Notes under the pieces: generated by a model
Database searches by the model: none
What the model was told of the DNA's origin: nothing
The model's input: only the letters and a program-made list of their open reading frames with translations
Assembly: GCA_911728455.2 (NCBI GenBank)
Contig: OU452230.1
Coordinates: forward strand, 8,354,512 to 8,418,511
Reading direction: 5' to 3'
Source: Marthasterias glacialis
Lineage: Eukaryota; Echinodermata; Asteroidea; Forcipulatida; Asteriidae
DNA: 64,000 nucleotides
Made by a program: the position numbers and the translations under genes
Part shown: piece by piece, positions 12,501 to 20,571 of the stretch
Numbering within the stretch: the first letter of the stretch is position 1
Layout: each line of letters opens with the position of its first letter

Positions 12501-15500
12501 ACCTGCTTTTATTAACGGTAATCAAACAATCCTCTCGCTAAACTCAGGGTGACCTAGTGGTCTGGCTCCAATTTCCATAAAAGCTGACACAAAAAATACA
12601 CACAAAAATTGCTTAGCAAGGAAAATCTTGCTTACCAGAGGCAGGTGACCGGCCAAAATACCATGTAATGAATATTGATTGTGACTGGGTTCCTGCTACT
12701 TTTTGCTTAGCAGAAAAAAAGCTTGGTGAGCACCATTTTCTTCTGAAGTGCATAATAATCAGACAATGATGTTAGGGTAACACCACAATCAACTCTTAAG
12801 AATTCAAAACATGTTAACAAATTGGGGGAAAAACCCCTTCCTGAAGTGTATTTCAATAGCTTTTACCTCTTAAACGTCTTGAACTGCTCCTGAAAGTCTG
12901 CTTTCTTTTGCTGTCAATTAGAAAAATAAATTAATGAGTAATTCATTTGAGATAAAATGTAAGAAACTCAGACCTTTCACAATACAATAGGCTTTCCCTT
13001 TAAACCAGGGGACATTTTTTTACAAAGCAAAAAAAAATGCTACGCGCAGAAAAACGTTTTCTTGGCAGAATTGAGTCACCACCCCAAATACACTGTACTG
13101 TACACTGCCCCAGACTGTTACCCTGCTAATTTCAACTTAGCAACAAACAATTTTCAAGCAAACTTTGTTTTCCTAATACTATAGCTTTGTGAAATTGAGT
13201 CATGATCAATCATGATGCAAAGTGAACTCTTGTGTGACGATGGACGTTTTCCCATTCTTTGTACCTTGTACCTTGCAGTCAACTCCAAATGGGAGTATAG
13301 ACCCTTCTCACTGACGTCACATTTCTCTCGCTCTCGCAACGCAGGACGTCTGGCATGTTGGAGTACTACACACATGTAGGATATGTAATCGTAGTGCCAT
13401 CCAGTGCTGCTTTTTGTTGCACATGTTCGTGCAGTTCTAGTAATGTGTGTGCGTGACACGTAAGTGTTATGTACATGTACGCCAGCATGGCGAGCGATGA
13501 CGTCATCTGAAGGTGAAGGATGGTCGGCAGAGGCTACAAGCCAGTCCCTCCTTTCATGACGTAGCCTAAGACTCTATAACTAATTAGTCAAGGAAACTCA
13601 TCATTATGATAACGCTAGTACTTGGTACTTTTCATGCAAGAAGACAAGGTATTTATTGTTAATGCGAGCCTGTATATTAAATTATTGTACCCATGTGGTA
13701 ATAACTTTTTTCATCTGGATGACGTCATGAAGTGCCTGGCTTAAGACAGGAAACACAATAACGGGTACCACTTACCTACCTTCACGTTAGCATTTTTTCC
13801 AATGGATGTAACTTTTTAAGTGCCTGAAACCACCCATAAGTGTTTCAACATGTGAATGGACATGCAGGCTTACACTAAAAAAGAGTTTGAATTGATTAAA
13901 ACCATTCATTTTTCAACTACTCTCGAATTTCTTTTAAAAAAATGGATGGAAAAGGCAGGTATTTTTTTCGGTCAATTTTTGAAAGGAATTTAAGAGTGAT
14001 TTAAAAAAAAAGATTGTTTCAAACATCAAATGAATCAACTCAAAATATTTTCAGCATAAAGCCTGCATATCCATTCACTTGTTAAATCACTTTCGGGTTT
14101 CAGTAACTTGAACAAAAATTACAACCATTGGGAAAAAGTGCTGATGTGACGGATGCAAAGTAGTCTCTTTATTGTGTTTCGTTTCATGAAGCCCATGCCA
14201 AGGATGGCCAATGCTTGAGATTGTCTGCATTATTACTGTAGATTCAACATTCTACTGTGGCTTGAAGTGGGATTTGTGCTTCGCTTGTGCATTCCAATGA
14301 ATGACTTATCTCTAGTTAAATTATTGTCCCTCCCTGTAAAACATGCTGGTAAAAAAGGAATATTTTGTTCAACAAAGCATTTCTGTCTGACCCCAAGAAT
14401 CCATCAAAACCAACCTAAAAATAACAGATATTATATTACCTTTATTGCAATAGAGACAACTTGATGATCTTCAAGGAATCCGACATGGATTAAACTATTA
14501 CAGGGATCACATAATGGCAGCAACTCACCTGTAACATAAGGAAAAAAAAAATAAAAAATTTCACATGTGAATAAATAGCTGGCCTGAAAAACCTTTTCTA
14601 TAGTTAAACGTTAGCCTGAATCAGGGTTTTAAATTACCACCATTCGTTTTTCCGAAAAATGATTTTTCCATCCTGTTGTTTCCAAAGAAAACACACAAGC
14701 ACCCTGTAAAAATTTAATCAAATTTGGTGGTTGTGACAAAAACATTGTTACTGTTTTGTCAGGGATTTGGTGCGCAGTCACATCGGGCTCAATCCAATTG
14801 CAGCGATCAAAATATTTTGTTGCAGTTTGGGGTGGGGGGTGGCGCTCTACAACAGATAGCCCCACTAGTCTGGCGAAGTATGTTTGACATCTGGTAAATC
14901 CTTAGCCACACAGCCAACCCATTCACAAGTGTAGCTAATTCTTTTTCGGCATTCGGGTCACATCCCCTAAGAGTGGGGAGGCGGTTTTAACCAACTAAAT
15001 GTGTCCACAAAGGTCTGTTAGCTTCCTTCAGTGTTTGGCTGTTAAATTACCAACCTTTTGAAAAGTTATTGCAAATAATCCAGGGTTCTGTCCACAGTGG
15101 TCGCGCAGCCGGAAAACCCGACCGGTGCCAAGGATTCTCCAACCGCCACTCGTAATAAATGAACTTCATATTTCCATTCACAGATTATCAATAAAAGCTC
15201 TCAGATTGTGTCTTTAGTAGTAAAACTTGAAGAATTTCTACACAGGATCTAGAACAACCCGCCATTCCATCCATGGCATGGAATATGGCTGGCTCCGATG
15301 TACATGTACGTGTATTCTTTACTGGCGACATTCAACATACAGTTTATAAGTTTGGTTATTAATCACTGGTAGAGGGCGCAAACACAACTGTTTACGCCCT
15401 CTACCAGCAATTAATTACCAACTGTAAAAACTTATGTAAAGAGCGTCACTGATTTTCTCTAGCACAATAAAGTTCCTGTGCAAAACCGTGATAATCTTTT

Positions 15501-17341
15501 TCAATTTTGCTCAAAATTACTTCCCTATATATGTGGATTGCGGCCATTTTTTAATGGACCCACAATGTCATCTCAAAATACGTCACCAGGTAGCAAGAGT
15601 GTAAACACAATTCAATGGCTGTTTCATGTGACAGCTACAGCTAAGCTAAGCGCATATGGAGGGGATAACAAATATCTTTTCAATGAAAGGATCAAGCACC
15701 AGGCACAACATTTGGTTTCAATAACCACACTACTATGACTGGTTGCCTTAACAGCTGTGCAATAAATGATGTAAACGACTACAAGTATACAATATAATGG
15801 GGGACCAGACGTGTTACCCAGCATGCCAAACGCTATCACAATTTGACGAACCCAAATGTTGTGACTGGTGCTTGATCCTCTTAGTTTATATAATAACACT
15901 GAAAAGATGTTATCCCCAATTATGAGAACATGTGTACGACTTCGCAAAGAACAAGTGAAATAACATTGAGTCGAGCATTTGAGTTGTGTACAAAATTTAC
16001 TCTCAAAAAGCATTTACTTTTATCACACAATTTTTTTCCTGCAACAAATTCCAGCAGTACGGTCATCTGCAAGTACAGTAGCATTCAATCGGTAAGTTTT
16101 ATGATCAGGAACGTAGCAGGTCGAAAACCACAGCGGGCAAAAGATTGGACTGCAATGCGTGAATGGTGCTGGGGCCAAGGATATGAAGTGGATTGGCCCT
16201 ACATATTTTTTATAGAGGTCTTTGATGGATTTTGGAACAGTTTTTTGTCACTCCCTGTCTTTTTGGTTATTGAATCTAGTTCTACAGTAGTAATAGGCCT
16301 AGGGCATTTGTACTCATGTACAATAACCACATGAGCATTCACTCAGACCCTACATATGCCAGATAATGCCCAAATATTAAAAAAGTGTTCTTGAGTCCAG
16401 TAACTCGTAGTCGTACTAAGGATTCACCAGTTGTCAAAAAACCTTCGCCACACTAGTGCATGGTGCTAGACTAAAGAGGATTGGTACTTCTATTCTATAG
16501 ACCTTATGCGTCTGACGTCATGGGTCCTATCTATAGAGATATGTACAAAATGGCCGTAAGTTTAGCCTACTGTAGGAAACAGCTGTGCATACCCTCTATA
16601 TCAGTAGTGTAAGTTTTCCAATTGACGACTGATCATATTTCGTTTTGATATTTACTTCTCTTGGGAGTCTTGTCTGTACTCTGTAGTGTTGATCGAGTGT
16701 TACTTTATACTATAGCATTCTGTTGATGTTACTGTTACTGTTAGTGTTGGTGTACTGTTGTTAGTACTTCGTCTTTAACATGTTAAACATAGAGCAAGGA
16801 CAGTTTTTGATAAATTAAAAAAACAATAACGTTAGGGCCTAATAGAATAATAAAATAAAATATTATTCCTTAATTAATACTATTAGTTATTAGTATTCTG
16901 TATTGACTATTGAGTATTACTATACTACTACTAGGCTAATTAAAATTAGGCCTATGCTATATAAATTATAAATAATTAAGAAAGTTGATGAGTCAGAATT
17001 TTTTTGTTGGAACTAACTTATGCTTTTTACCATTACCAACAATATTGTAATTGAATATGTTTTACAATGCAATCCAAATGAATGCAGTGTAAATTGAATT
17101 GTCAATGAAGGACCAACTCGACATGTTCTCGTCGTACTGCATCGCTACACACAAACACGTGGGGTTTGTTGACAAGGTGCCGGACACATTGTCTTGCTTG
17201 TGTGAACAGGTTATCTTTTCTTTCGTTTCAGTGGCATTTAAGGAGGACAAAGCAATACCTACCGCGCCGTTTACTTCCTACACAGTCAGCACACTCGCAC
17301 ACAACCTCTCCCTCTTTACATCTTCCACAAACTGCTGACAT
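494..17341 (-). CDS. B-box / coiled-coil / Tudor-domain protein, RNF17(TDRD4)-like; 5' twelve coding exons, gene continues beyond left edge
   Basis: Twelve exons on the minus strand splice in phase: 17341-17263, 14528-14440, 12910-12867, 12260-12195, 10612-10441, 9068-8991, 8675-8441, 6225-6108, 4653-4530, 3068-2967, 2163-2050 and 584-494. They total 1312 nt, or 437 codons plus one base. Every junction has AG/GT borders and compatible phase. The predicted protein starts MSAVCGRCKEGEVV and has a Cys/His zinc-binding cluster (C5, C8, C15, C17, C20, C33, C36, H41, H48) like a B-box. A coiled coil follows at about 57-176, then an acidic/Lys-rich linker at 177-254, then an extended Tudor domain (SN-like strands plus Tudor core) from about 257 to the window edge. 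Tudor domains bind dimethylarginine or methyl-lysine, and the family is known in germ granules and the piRNA pathway. B-box plus coiled coil plus Tudor is closest to RNF17/TDRD4, but no RING finger is visible upstream. The exon chain is well supported; the exact orthology is an inference. Confidence 0.82.
950..1140. repeat. Foldback MITE family 'CCATTTTGGGAGTC', copy A
   Basis: GCCATTTTGGGAGTC near 988-1003 is mirrored by CACTCCCAAAATGG at 1087-1100, with TACGTCA / TGACGTCA-like flanks. The same core recurs at 5290-5445, showing a dispersed family. Confidence 0.6.
1195..1905. repeat. Large foldback element, about 710 bp
   Basis: Two blocks of inverted homology nest inside each other. The outer arms (about 1198-1285 and 1815-1903) share GTAAGAAGCTACTAATCTC. 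The inner arms (about 1439-1545 and 1705-1812) share ATTCCATGGCCGC and CAGATATTC-TCATAAATC. About 150 bp of the left half is unpaired and looks like a later insertion. Intronic to the Tudor gene. Confidence 0.7.
2050..2163 (-). CDS. Tudor-gene exon 11: SN-like helix after Tudor core
   Basis: A 114-nt exon (38 codons, phase 0) with acceptor CCCCCAACTATTAG and consensus donor CAT|GTAAGT. It encodes AMECSLFESREEDVPHQARW and then FSDHVANALLDCTILKH. 'Q-A-x-x-C-S-L' followed by 'W-x-F-x-x-x-V' matches the helical part that follows Tudor cores in extended Tudor domains. Confidence 0.78.
2164..2966. other. Tudor-gene intron between exons 10 and 11; no element recognised
   Basis: AT-rich sequence with a run of about a dozen G at 2861-2873. 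Nothing else was recognised. Confidence 0.6.
2967..3068 (-). CDS. Tudor-gene exon 10: Tudor core, remaining strands
   Basis: A 102-nt exon (34 codons, phase 0 at both ends) with acceptor CTGTTGACAG and donor TTCCAG|GTAAGA. It encodes VARIRWLDYAHDNEVPLSAI then QPLKEEFQTLPFQ. The 'V-x-x-x-D-Y-x-x-x-x-x-V' strand is typical of Tudor domains, and D-Y is a cage element. Confidence 0.87.
3539..3613 (+). repeat. tRNA-derived SINE head (decayed)
   Basis: An A-box-like CAGCTCAGTTAGTAAG is followed by a perfect B-box GGTTCAAATCC at 3592-3602. The anticodon region is not tRNA-like. A second related copy sits at 27416-27487. Most likely a tRNA-derived SINE relic in an intron, not a tRNA gene. Confidence 0.6.
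4006..4171. repeat. Foldback element / MITE-like hairpin, about 165 bp
   Basis: Arms begin ACAAATATTGACTGCTT and end with its mirror near 4152-4171, running through GGCGTAGTAAAACTAGTCA and CCTATCTTCC to a loop near 4082-4096 (CTCGGCTCCGCCTCG). Similar in size to the element at 283-447, but the sequence is different. Confidence 0.85.
4530..4653 (-). CDS. Tudor-gene exon 9: Tudor core, first strands
   Basis: A 124-nt exon with acceptor TTATTTTGTGGGGCAG and donor AGAAG|GTACTG. It encodes GMLCCSQFQEDHRWYRGRVD. The G-M-x-C...F-x-E-D-x-x-W-Y-R pattern is a hallmark of Tudor cores, with W and Y as candidate aromatic-cage positions. Confidence 0.87.
5290..5445. repeat. Foldback MITE family 'CCATTTTGGGAGTC', copy B
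   Basis: GCCATTTTGAGAGTCAA at 5321-5337 is mirrored by TTGACTCCCAAAATGGT near 5398-5413, and TGACGTCA occurs at the left flank. Related to the copy at 950-1140. Confidence 0.65.
5500..5755 (+). pseudogene. LINE 3' end relic (RTE-like reverse transcriptase C-terminus)
   Basis: A short plus-strand frame reads GLIRMIRKRQLDFVRHVIVK and DGLEKLVIDE before a stop. This resembles the conserved 'R-K-x-x-x-x-G-H-V-x-R' and 'L-E-K-L' segment at the C-terminus of many non-LTR reverse transcriptases. Stops before and after show that it is dead. It lies in a Tudor-gene intron. Confidence 0.6.
6108..6225 (-). CDS. Tudor-gene exon 8: first SN-like strands of extended Tudor
   Basis: A 118-nt exon with acceptor TTTTCAATTATAAG and donor ATAAG|GTCAGT. 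It encodes GDTLQVYVESRMDPKGHFWV and then SKNLSEDVANLYENLS. The 'V-x-V-x-V-E-S-x-x-D-P-x-x-F-W-V' pattern is the usual entry into an extended Tudor domain. Confidence 0.82.
6226..8440. other. Tudor-gene intron 7; largely unrecognised with repeat fragments
   Basis: Contains a dispersed-repeat fragment near 6568-6620 (CTGCTGGGGTCGAAACG), A-rich and low-complexity patches around 7610-7680, and a SINE-like element at 8105-8345. No coding exon was recognised. Confidence 0.5.
8105..8345. repeat. Dispersed SINE-like repeat, diverged copy
   Basis: Shares GACACTTGTGTC...AAGGCACTTGACTACAATTG, GCATACCCTAAGAAGTTGAG and GGTAATAAT with the copy at 9500-9795 in the same order. Confidence 0.6.
8441..8675 (-). 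CDS. Tudor-gene exon 7: linker between coiled coil and Tudor domain
   Basis: A 235-nt exon with donor GAAG|GTAAAA. The acceptor CGAACCCCAAG has a weak pyrimidine tract, so the 5' border is the least certain of the chain, though it is the one that keeps phase 0. It begins LQDFEVGRVSKPFPTLGCPA, then a short hydrophobic helix, then an Asp/Glu/Lys/Ser-rich low-complexity tail ending PEMEPPKE. The hydrophilic tail is probably a flexible linker. Confidence 0.75.
8991..9068 (-). CDS. Tudor-gene exon 6: coiled coil end
   Basis: A 78-nt exon (26 codons, phase 0 at both ends) with acceptor TCTTAAATGCAG and donor AAAAAG|GTTAGT. It encodes LCKEAEKLLQGNLMEFAEQH and EQIAKK. Confidence 0.78.
9500..9795. 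repeat. Dispersed SINE-like repeat
   Basis: In order it shows GACACTTGTGTCCTTGAGCA, CACCCAGGAGTAACTGGGTA, GCATACTCCACAGGGAGC and GATGGTTTAAGGAATG, ending CTATATAAGGAGCCTCTATT plus an ATT-rich tail. This is the kind of repeat common in echinoderm and other marine invertebrate genomes. It is paired with the copy at 8105-8345. Confidence 0.65.
10441..10612 (-). CDS. Tudor-gene exon 5: coiled coil (B-box C-terminal type)
   Basis: A 172-nt exon with acceptor AAACCCTGTAG and consensus donor AGT|GTAAGT. It encodes SQYNQQVITQAFQAVLQAIK and continues through a KELELM and Lys-rich stretch to TSEFKS. The helix pattern resembles the region after B-boxes in TRIM-type proteins. A 263-codon open frame on the opposite strand overlaps it and is judged spurious. 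Confidence 0.8.
10816..11018. repeat. Foldback element family 'AATCCAAGCAGCTCG', copy A
   Basis: AGACTAATCCAAGCAGCTCG at the left end is mirrored by CGAGCTACTTGGATTAGTCT near 10996-11016. The interior has alternating purine/pyrimidine CGCACG-type stretches and CACTGTGAATC. A longer relative lies at 20075-20430. Confidence 0.75.
11846..11935. repeat. Palindromic repeat built on ACTAGTCCTAA
   Basis: Two overlapping inverted repeats. ACTAGTCCTA-ATT-TAGGACTAGT lies at 11846-11868. A perfect 16-bp arm pair (ACTAGTCCTAACTTAT at 11862-11877 and its complement at 11887-11902) sits around a 9-nt loop. A degenerate third part follows to about 11935. Confidence 0.7.
12195..12260 (-). CDS. Tudor-gene exon 4: coiled coil
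   Basis: A 66-nt exon with acceptor CATCCATAG and donor CAGAG|GTAGGT, phase 2 at both ends. It encodes QEKSLQLKLKEVSYAKQDIE, with heptad-like hydrophobic spacing. Confidence 0.72.
12867..12910 (-). CDS. Tudor-gene exon 3: start of coiled coil
   Basis: A 44-nt exon with acceptor TTTTTCTAATTGACAG (a good branch/pyrimidine context) and donor AGAG|GTAAAA. It encodes QKKADFQEQFKTFK plus two bases. It is a charged helix that follows the B-box as in RBCC-type proteins. Confidence 0.72.
12911..14439. other. Tudor-gene intron 2; nothing recognised
   Basis: AT-rich intronic sequence with scattered TGACGTCA-like octamers (about 13313, 13499, 13722). No exon, RNA gene or clear repeat was recognised. 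Confidence 0.5.
14440..14528 (-). CDS. Tudor-gene exon 2: second half of the B-box
   Basis: Acceptor TTATGTTACAG and donor AAAG|GTAATA. The exon encodes GELLPLCDPCNSLIHVGFLE followed by DHQVV. The C-x2-C, H and DH pattern completes the zinc-binding set begun in exon 1. Entry is phase 1 and exit is phase 0. Confidence 0.78.
14529..17262. other. Tudor-gene intron 1
   Basis: Contains a small foldback at about 15345-15437. The rest is AT-rich and unassigned, including strongly AT-rich sequence at 16800-16990. Open frames here are short and carry no recognisable domain. Confidence 0.5.
15345..15437. repeat. Short foldback element
   Basis: GGTAGAGGGCG and CGCCCTCTACC flank a 17-nt loop. The arms extend outward through ATTAAT/ATTAAT and TTGG/CCAA to ATAAGTTT/AAACTTAT with a few mismatches. 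Confidence 0.7.
17263..17341 (-). CDS. Tudor-gene exon 1: start codon and first half of the B-box
   Basis: Starts with ATG at 17341 and runs 26 codons plus one base to a donor reading CGCG|GTAGGT. It encodes CGRCKEGEVVCECADC, five cysteines spaced as in a B-box zinc finger. The neighbouring GT at 17258 would break phase with the next exon, so the donor at 17262/17261 is chosen. No upstream RING motif was found, and an upstream 5' UTR exon is possible. Confidence 0.72.
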
Positions 17342-18041
17342 TTTACCCCCCAAAATAAGGTTTCTTCTGTCACAAATGCCGGGCCTGATGAATACCGATA
17401 AGTAAGCACTGCTGCACTACGCGTCCGCCGGACACAGACGTACGTAACACACTACAGTACAGTACACCAACTACTGTGAAAGGTTGGCGCATGGTCGCAA
17501 CCGGCCGGCCGGCGGCGGCCTAGTGGACGTCAAAACGCAACACCGATTCCTACTCCACGTGCGGGCATCAGTGTCTGTGCGTTTTGTTGAATGATTAATA
17601 GCCCTAAGATAGCGTGGGGTATGAGTGAAGCTACTCCCACGCTTATTTTTCACCGTTTGCGGGTAAAATGTTTGGGCACAACTGAAAGTTATTCAAAATT
17701 TCTGGAAAAACCTCTTGTTGAATCTAAAGATTTGATAACTTCAGTTGAGTTTCTTGGCGGAGATGGTTTCTTACATGGTTCACATGATTATTTTTTTTAT
17801 ATTCCAATTGTGGCCATAATTGCGCCCGCTCGTGGCCAGCATTAACCAGGGGGTTCAACATCCACTTCACAACGAAGTGCGAGGTGGGGCGGGGGGGTGT
17901 CAATGGATTTGAATTGAGTACAAATATTCCATAAATAGCAAGGGGACTTAAGCTTTACTTTTGTACCAAATGATTAATAAACGCACAAAATTAATTTCTT
18001 AAAAAGCCACATGCATACCATACCACACTGATTAGCCTATG
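17342..18041. promoter_or_regulatory. Probable 5' UTR/promoter side of the Tudor gene
   Basis: Upstream of the Tudor start codon. It includes a local GC/CpG-rich patch at about 17495-17520 (GGCCGGCCGGCGGCGGCC) that stands out in AT-rich surroundings. No TATA box or other firm core promoter element was recognised. Assignment as a promoter is by position only. Confidence 0.3.
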
Positions 18042-18455
18042 GGTAGCCATAGACCCAGTAACTGGGGCGCTGTACTCCTTTTTTGAGATTTTTGACATTA
18101 TCTGTCGTACTAGCGCCCCAGTCCGTGGTATATTTGGAAAGTGCTCCGAAGCGGGTTTTTTCTGAATCAGTTACAAAATTGCTTGAAATTACAATTGAGT
18201 ACAATTGAGTACAATTAACTGCATTTTATTTCACCGTAGATACTTGGAGAAGCCAGTAGGCGATTTTCAAGCAATTCTGTCGAGTCCTTGTTGCAATTTT
18301 GACAATTTTGTAACTGATTCAGAAAAAACCCGCTTCGGACTCTGAATCGGAGCACTTTCCAAATATACCACGGACTGGGGCGCTAGTACGACAGATAATG
18401 TCAAAAATCTCAAAAAAGTAGTACAGCGCCCCAGTTACTGGGTCTAGGGTAGCCA
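18042..18455. repeat. Foldback element, about 415 bp with arms of about 140 bp
   Basis: The left arm begins GGTAGCCATAGACCCAGTAA and runs through GGGGCGCTGTACT, TATCTGTCGTACTAGCGCCC and CCGTGGTATATTTGG to TGAATCAGTTACAAAATTG. The right arm (about 18305-18455) carries the complement in reverse order. The spacer of about 120 bp contains three direct ACAATTGAGT-type units near 18190-18215. No coding capacity. Confidence 0.88.
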
Positions 18456-19137
18456 CATACATTTCTACAATGGAACAAAGGTCCCCACAACGTTTTTCTT
18501 TGTCAAAACAACAATAGGGATTCCCCACAACTGAGTGTTAAAAAGAATATGTGTGGGTGTGGGGGCCTGGGTTTCCTGGGGGTGGGGAGAGTTGGGGGAG
18601 GGGGTTGGATAGGGCAAATAGTAAGTTGATAAATCTGTTATACTCCAGATGCTCTTTCCCCTAATTAACGAACATCCCAAAGCTCAAGCTTTACACAAAA
18701 TACATTCTCCAAAATTCTCTTATTAAGGTACATGTATAAGAAAGCATTTTATTCAGCAATCTTGTAGCACACATAAAATGAAATAAGATGTTAAGGAAAT
18801 CACAACCATCATCATAAAGGTAGCAGTTTTATCGCTTATAAAGGAAACCTTCGTACACATTTCAACCAGACCTCTTTAAGAACCCAATTAAAAGTTAGTT
18901 GGAGTCTTTGGGGACTTAAGAGCTTCAATGGTTGGATGAAAGACAGTTTTGGTATGAAAACATAAGATGAACTGCATCTTTGCACGATGGAGACAACAAA
19001 AAGGGAAACGGTTTGTGGACATGTTCTGCAAACATCTTTTACAATATGTGCAGTCTCTGAAAAGGCCAGTTTTGTGACAAATTTGATCATTAGTACTGTA
19101 TTTTCTCTGCTTCGGGAGATGTTCACAACATACAAGC

Positions 19138-20571
19138 TCAAACAGCGCCCTCATTGACGTCAAAGGAAAACCTATCATTGTTTGACCTCGGTGCCAGCAG
19201 CCTGTGCAAGAGGTCTAAAGAAAGAGTATTTACACTGCAGTGTCGTGCCATCTGCATCTCCATTAAAGAGCTCACTCTTGGAATTTCATAGATCAAAGTT
19301 TCAACAAACCTTTCTCTGTATTTGCATCAAACAATCTCGTCACCTTTTCAGTATGAAATGATGCAAAAAAAAAACACATTGCAAACCTGAAGATGATACA
19401 ATTTAAGTGCAAAACTACGCAACAAATTATGCTGAGCTTCTCTTTAGGTAAGCCAGGACCCAGGTAACAAAACAATAAATTTGTCACATTCAAACAATAA
19501 CATAAATAACCGAACATGCATTCCACACTTTGTTTTTTTTTCCTTAACAAAAATAAGTGAGGATGTATAAAAACAACAACAAACAAACAAACAATTTTCA
19601 AGGTAAAGAAAATTCTTGTTAAATTGGGCAAATTAAACTAATAATACACATTTTTTTGTTACATAATTTCACTTATGTATCACTGTGATTCAAAACCTAT
19701 GTAAAAAACATATATATTAATGGAAAACAAATGTTAACATTTTCCAAACCATATTGTTTTCAATTAATCAACCAATGAATGTAGTAACCTTAAAGGGGCT
19801 GTGTCGTCATGATTATTGCAGGCCTGCGGCTGTGCATGGAAAGTTGCACTCTCACCCAGATATTGCACAAGCCCACTTGCGGTCAAATCACAAAGGGTGC
19901 CGTCTTTGTCAAACTGTGATGAAAACGCGGCGCGCACACACGCGCGCAGTGACTTGGTTATTCCATTTACTGCTATAATCAGGATGACACAGCACATTTA
20001 AATGGATGGGTGCCACACATCATTACTAGGTACAATGTACTGTACATACCTGTACAACAAACTCCAAAGCTGTACAATAATCCGAGCAGCTCGGTCGTGC
20101 TGATTTGCACCACCAAAGCTATGTCTGTCGCATACGCGCGTTAACGAACATGCACTGTGAATCCTTCATGCTGCTTGGCAAATATGCGCGGCTGACCGTT
20201 CTGGCCTGTCAATCAAACTGTGCGCATTGACCACTTTGATCACGCCTTTTGGTCATGCGACCTTGATCAAACTAGGTCACACGTGCCGCATAAACGTACA
20301 CAAACTAAGGTGTGTGGGCGGGGCTTGTTGCCAAAGCCGGAACGGTCTATTGTCGCATTGCGTGCGTGTGCAGCAGTCATAACTGCGGTAGTGTAAACCA
20401 CAAGGAACGAGCTGCTTGGATTTTTTTTTTGACAGATCAAAGGAAGATGGGAGCACAAAAACACGTTACACCCCTACACCAACAATGGAGAAGGATATTG
20501 TGAACACCCACAAAGCTATAGACTAGAGTGCTAACTTGCTCTTACTTTTGAAGCAGTTTGGGAACATCCAT
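19138..20571 (-). CDS. Candidate two-exon small gene, 67 residues, unrecognised
   Basis: Exon 20571-20546 has an ATG in strong context (AAACATGG), an in-frame upstream TAG, and a donor CAAAA|GTAAGA. Exon 19315-19138 has acceptor AAATACAG and ends in TGA. The phases fit (2 then 2), giving MDVPKLLQKERFVETLIYEI, a Leu/Met-rich helix-like middle and FSFDVNEGAV at the end. An AATAAA signal lies downstream at 18748-18753. I do not recognise the product. The intron acceptor has a poor pyrimidine tract, and chance open frames of this size occur elsewhere in the window, so this is only a candidate. Confidence 0.3.
20075..20430. repeat. Foldback element family 'AATCCAAGCAGCTCG', copy B
   Basis: AATAATCCGAGCAGCTCGGTC at the left (about 20078) is mirrored by GGAACGAGCTGCTTGGAT at 20403-20420. 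The interior shares CACCACCAAAGCTATG and CATGCACTGTGAATC with copy A at 10816-11018, but is about 150 bp longer. Confidence 0.7.

Noticed and set aside
18836..19178. Cys-rich minus-strand frames resembling a RING or zinc finger
   Set aside because: Cys spacing fits no RING or known zinc finger. The frame overlaps the 3' side of the small-gene candidate and is out of frame with it.
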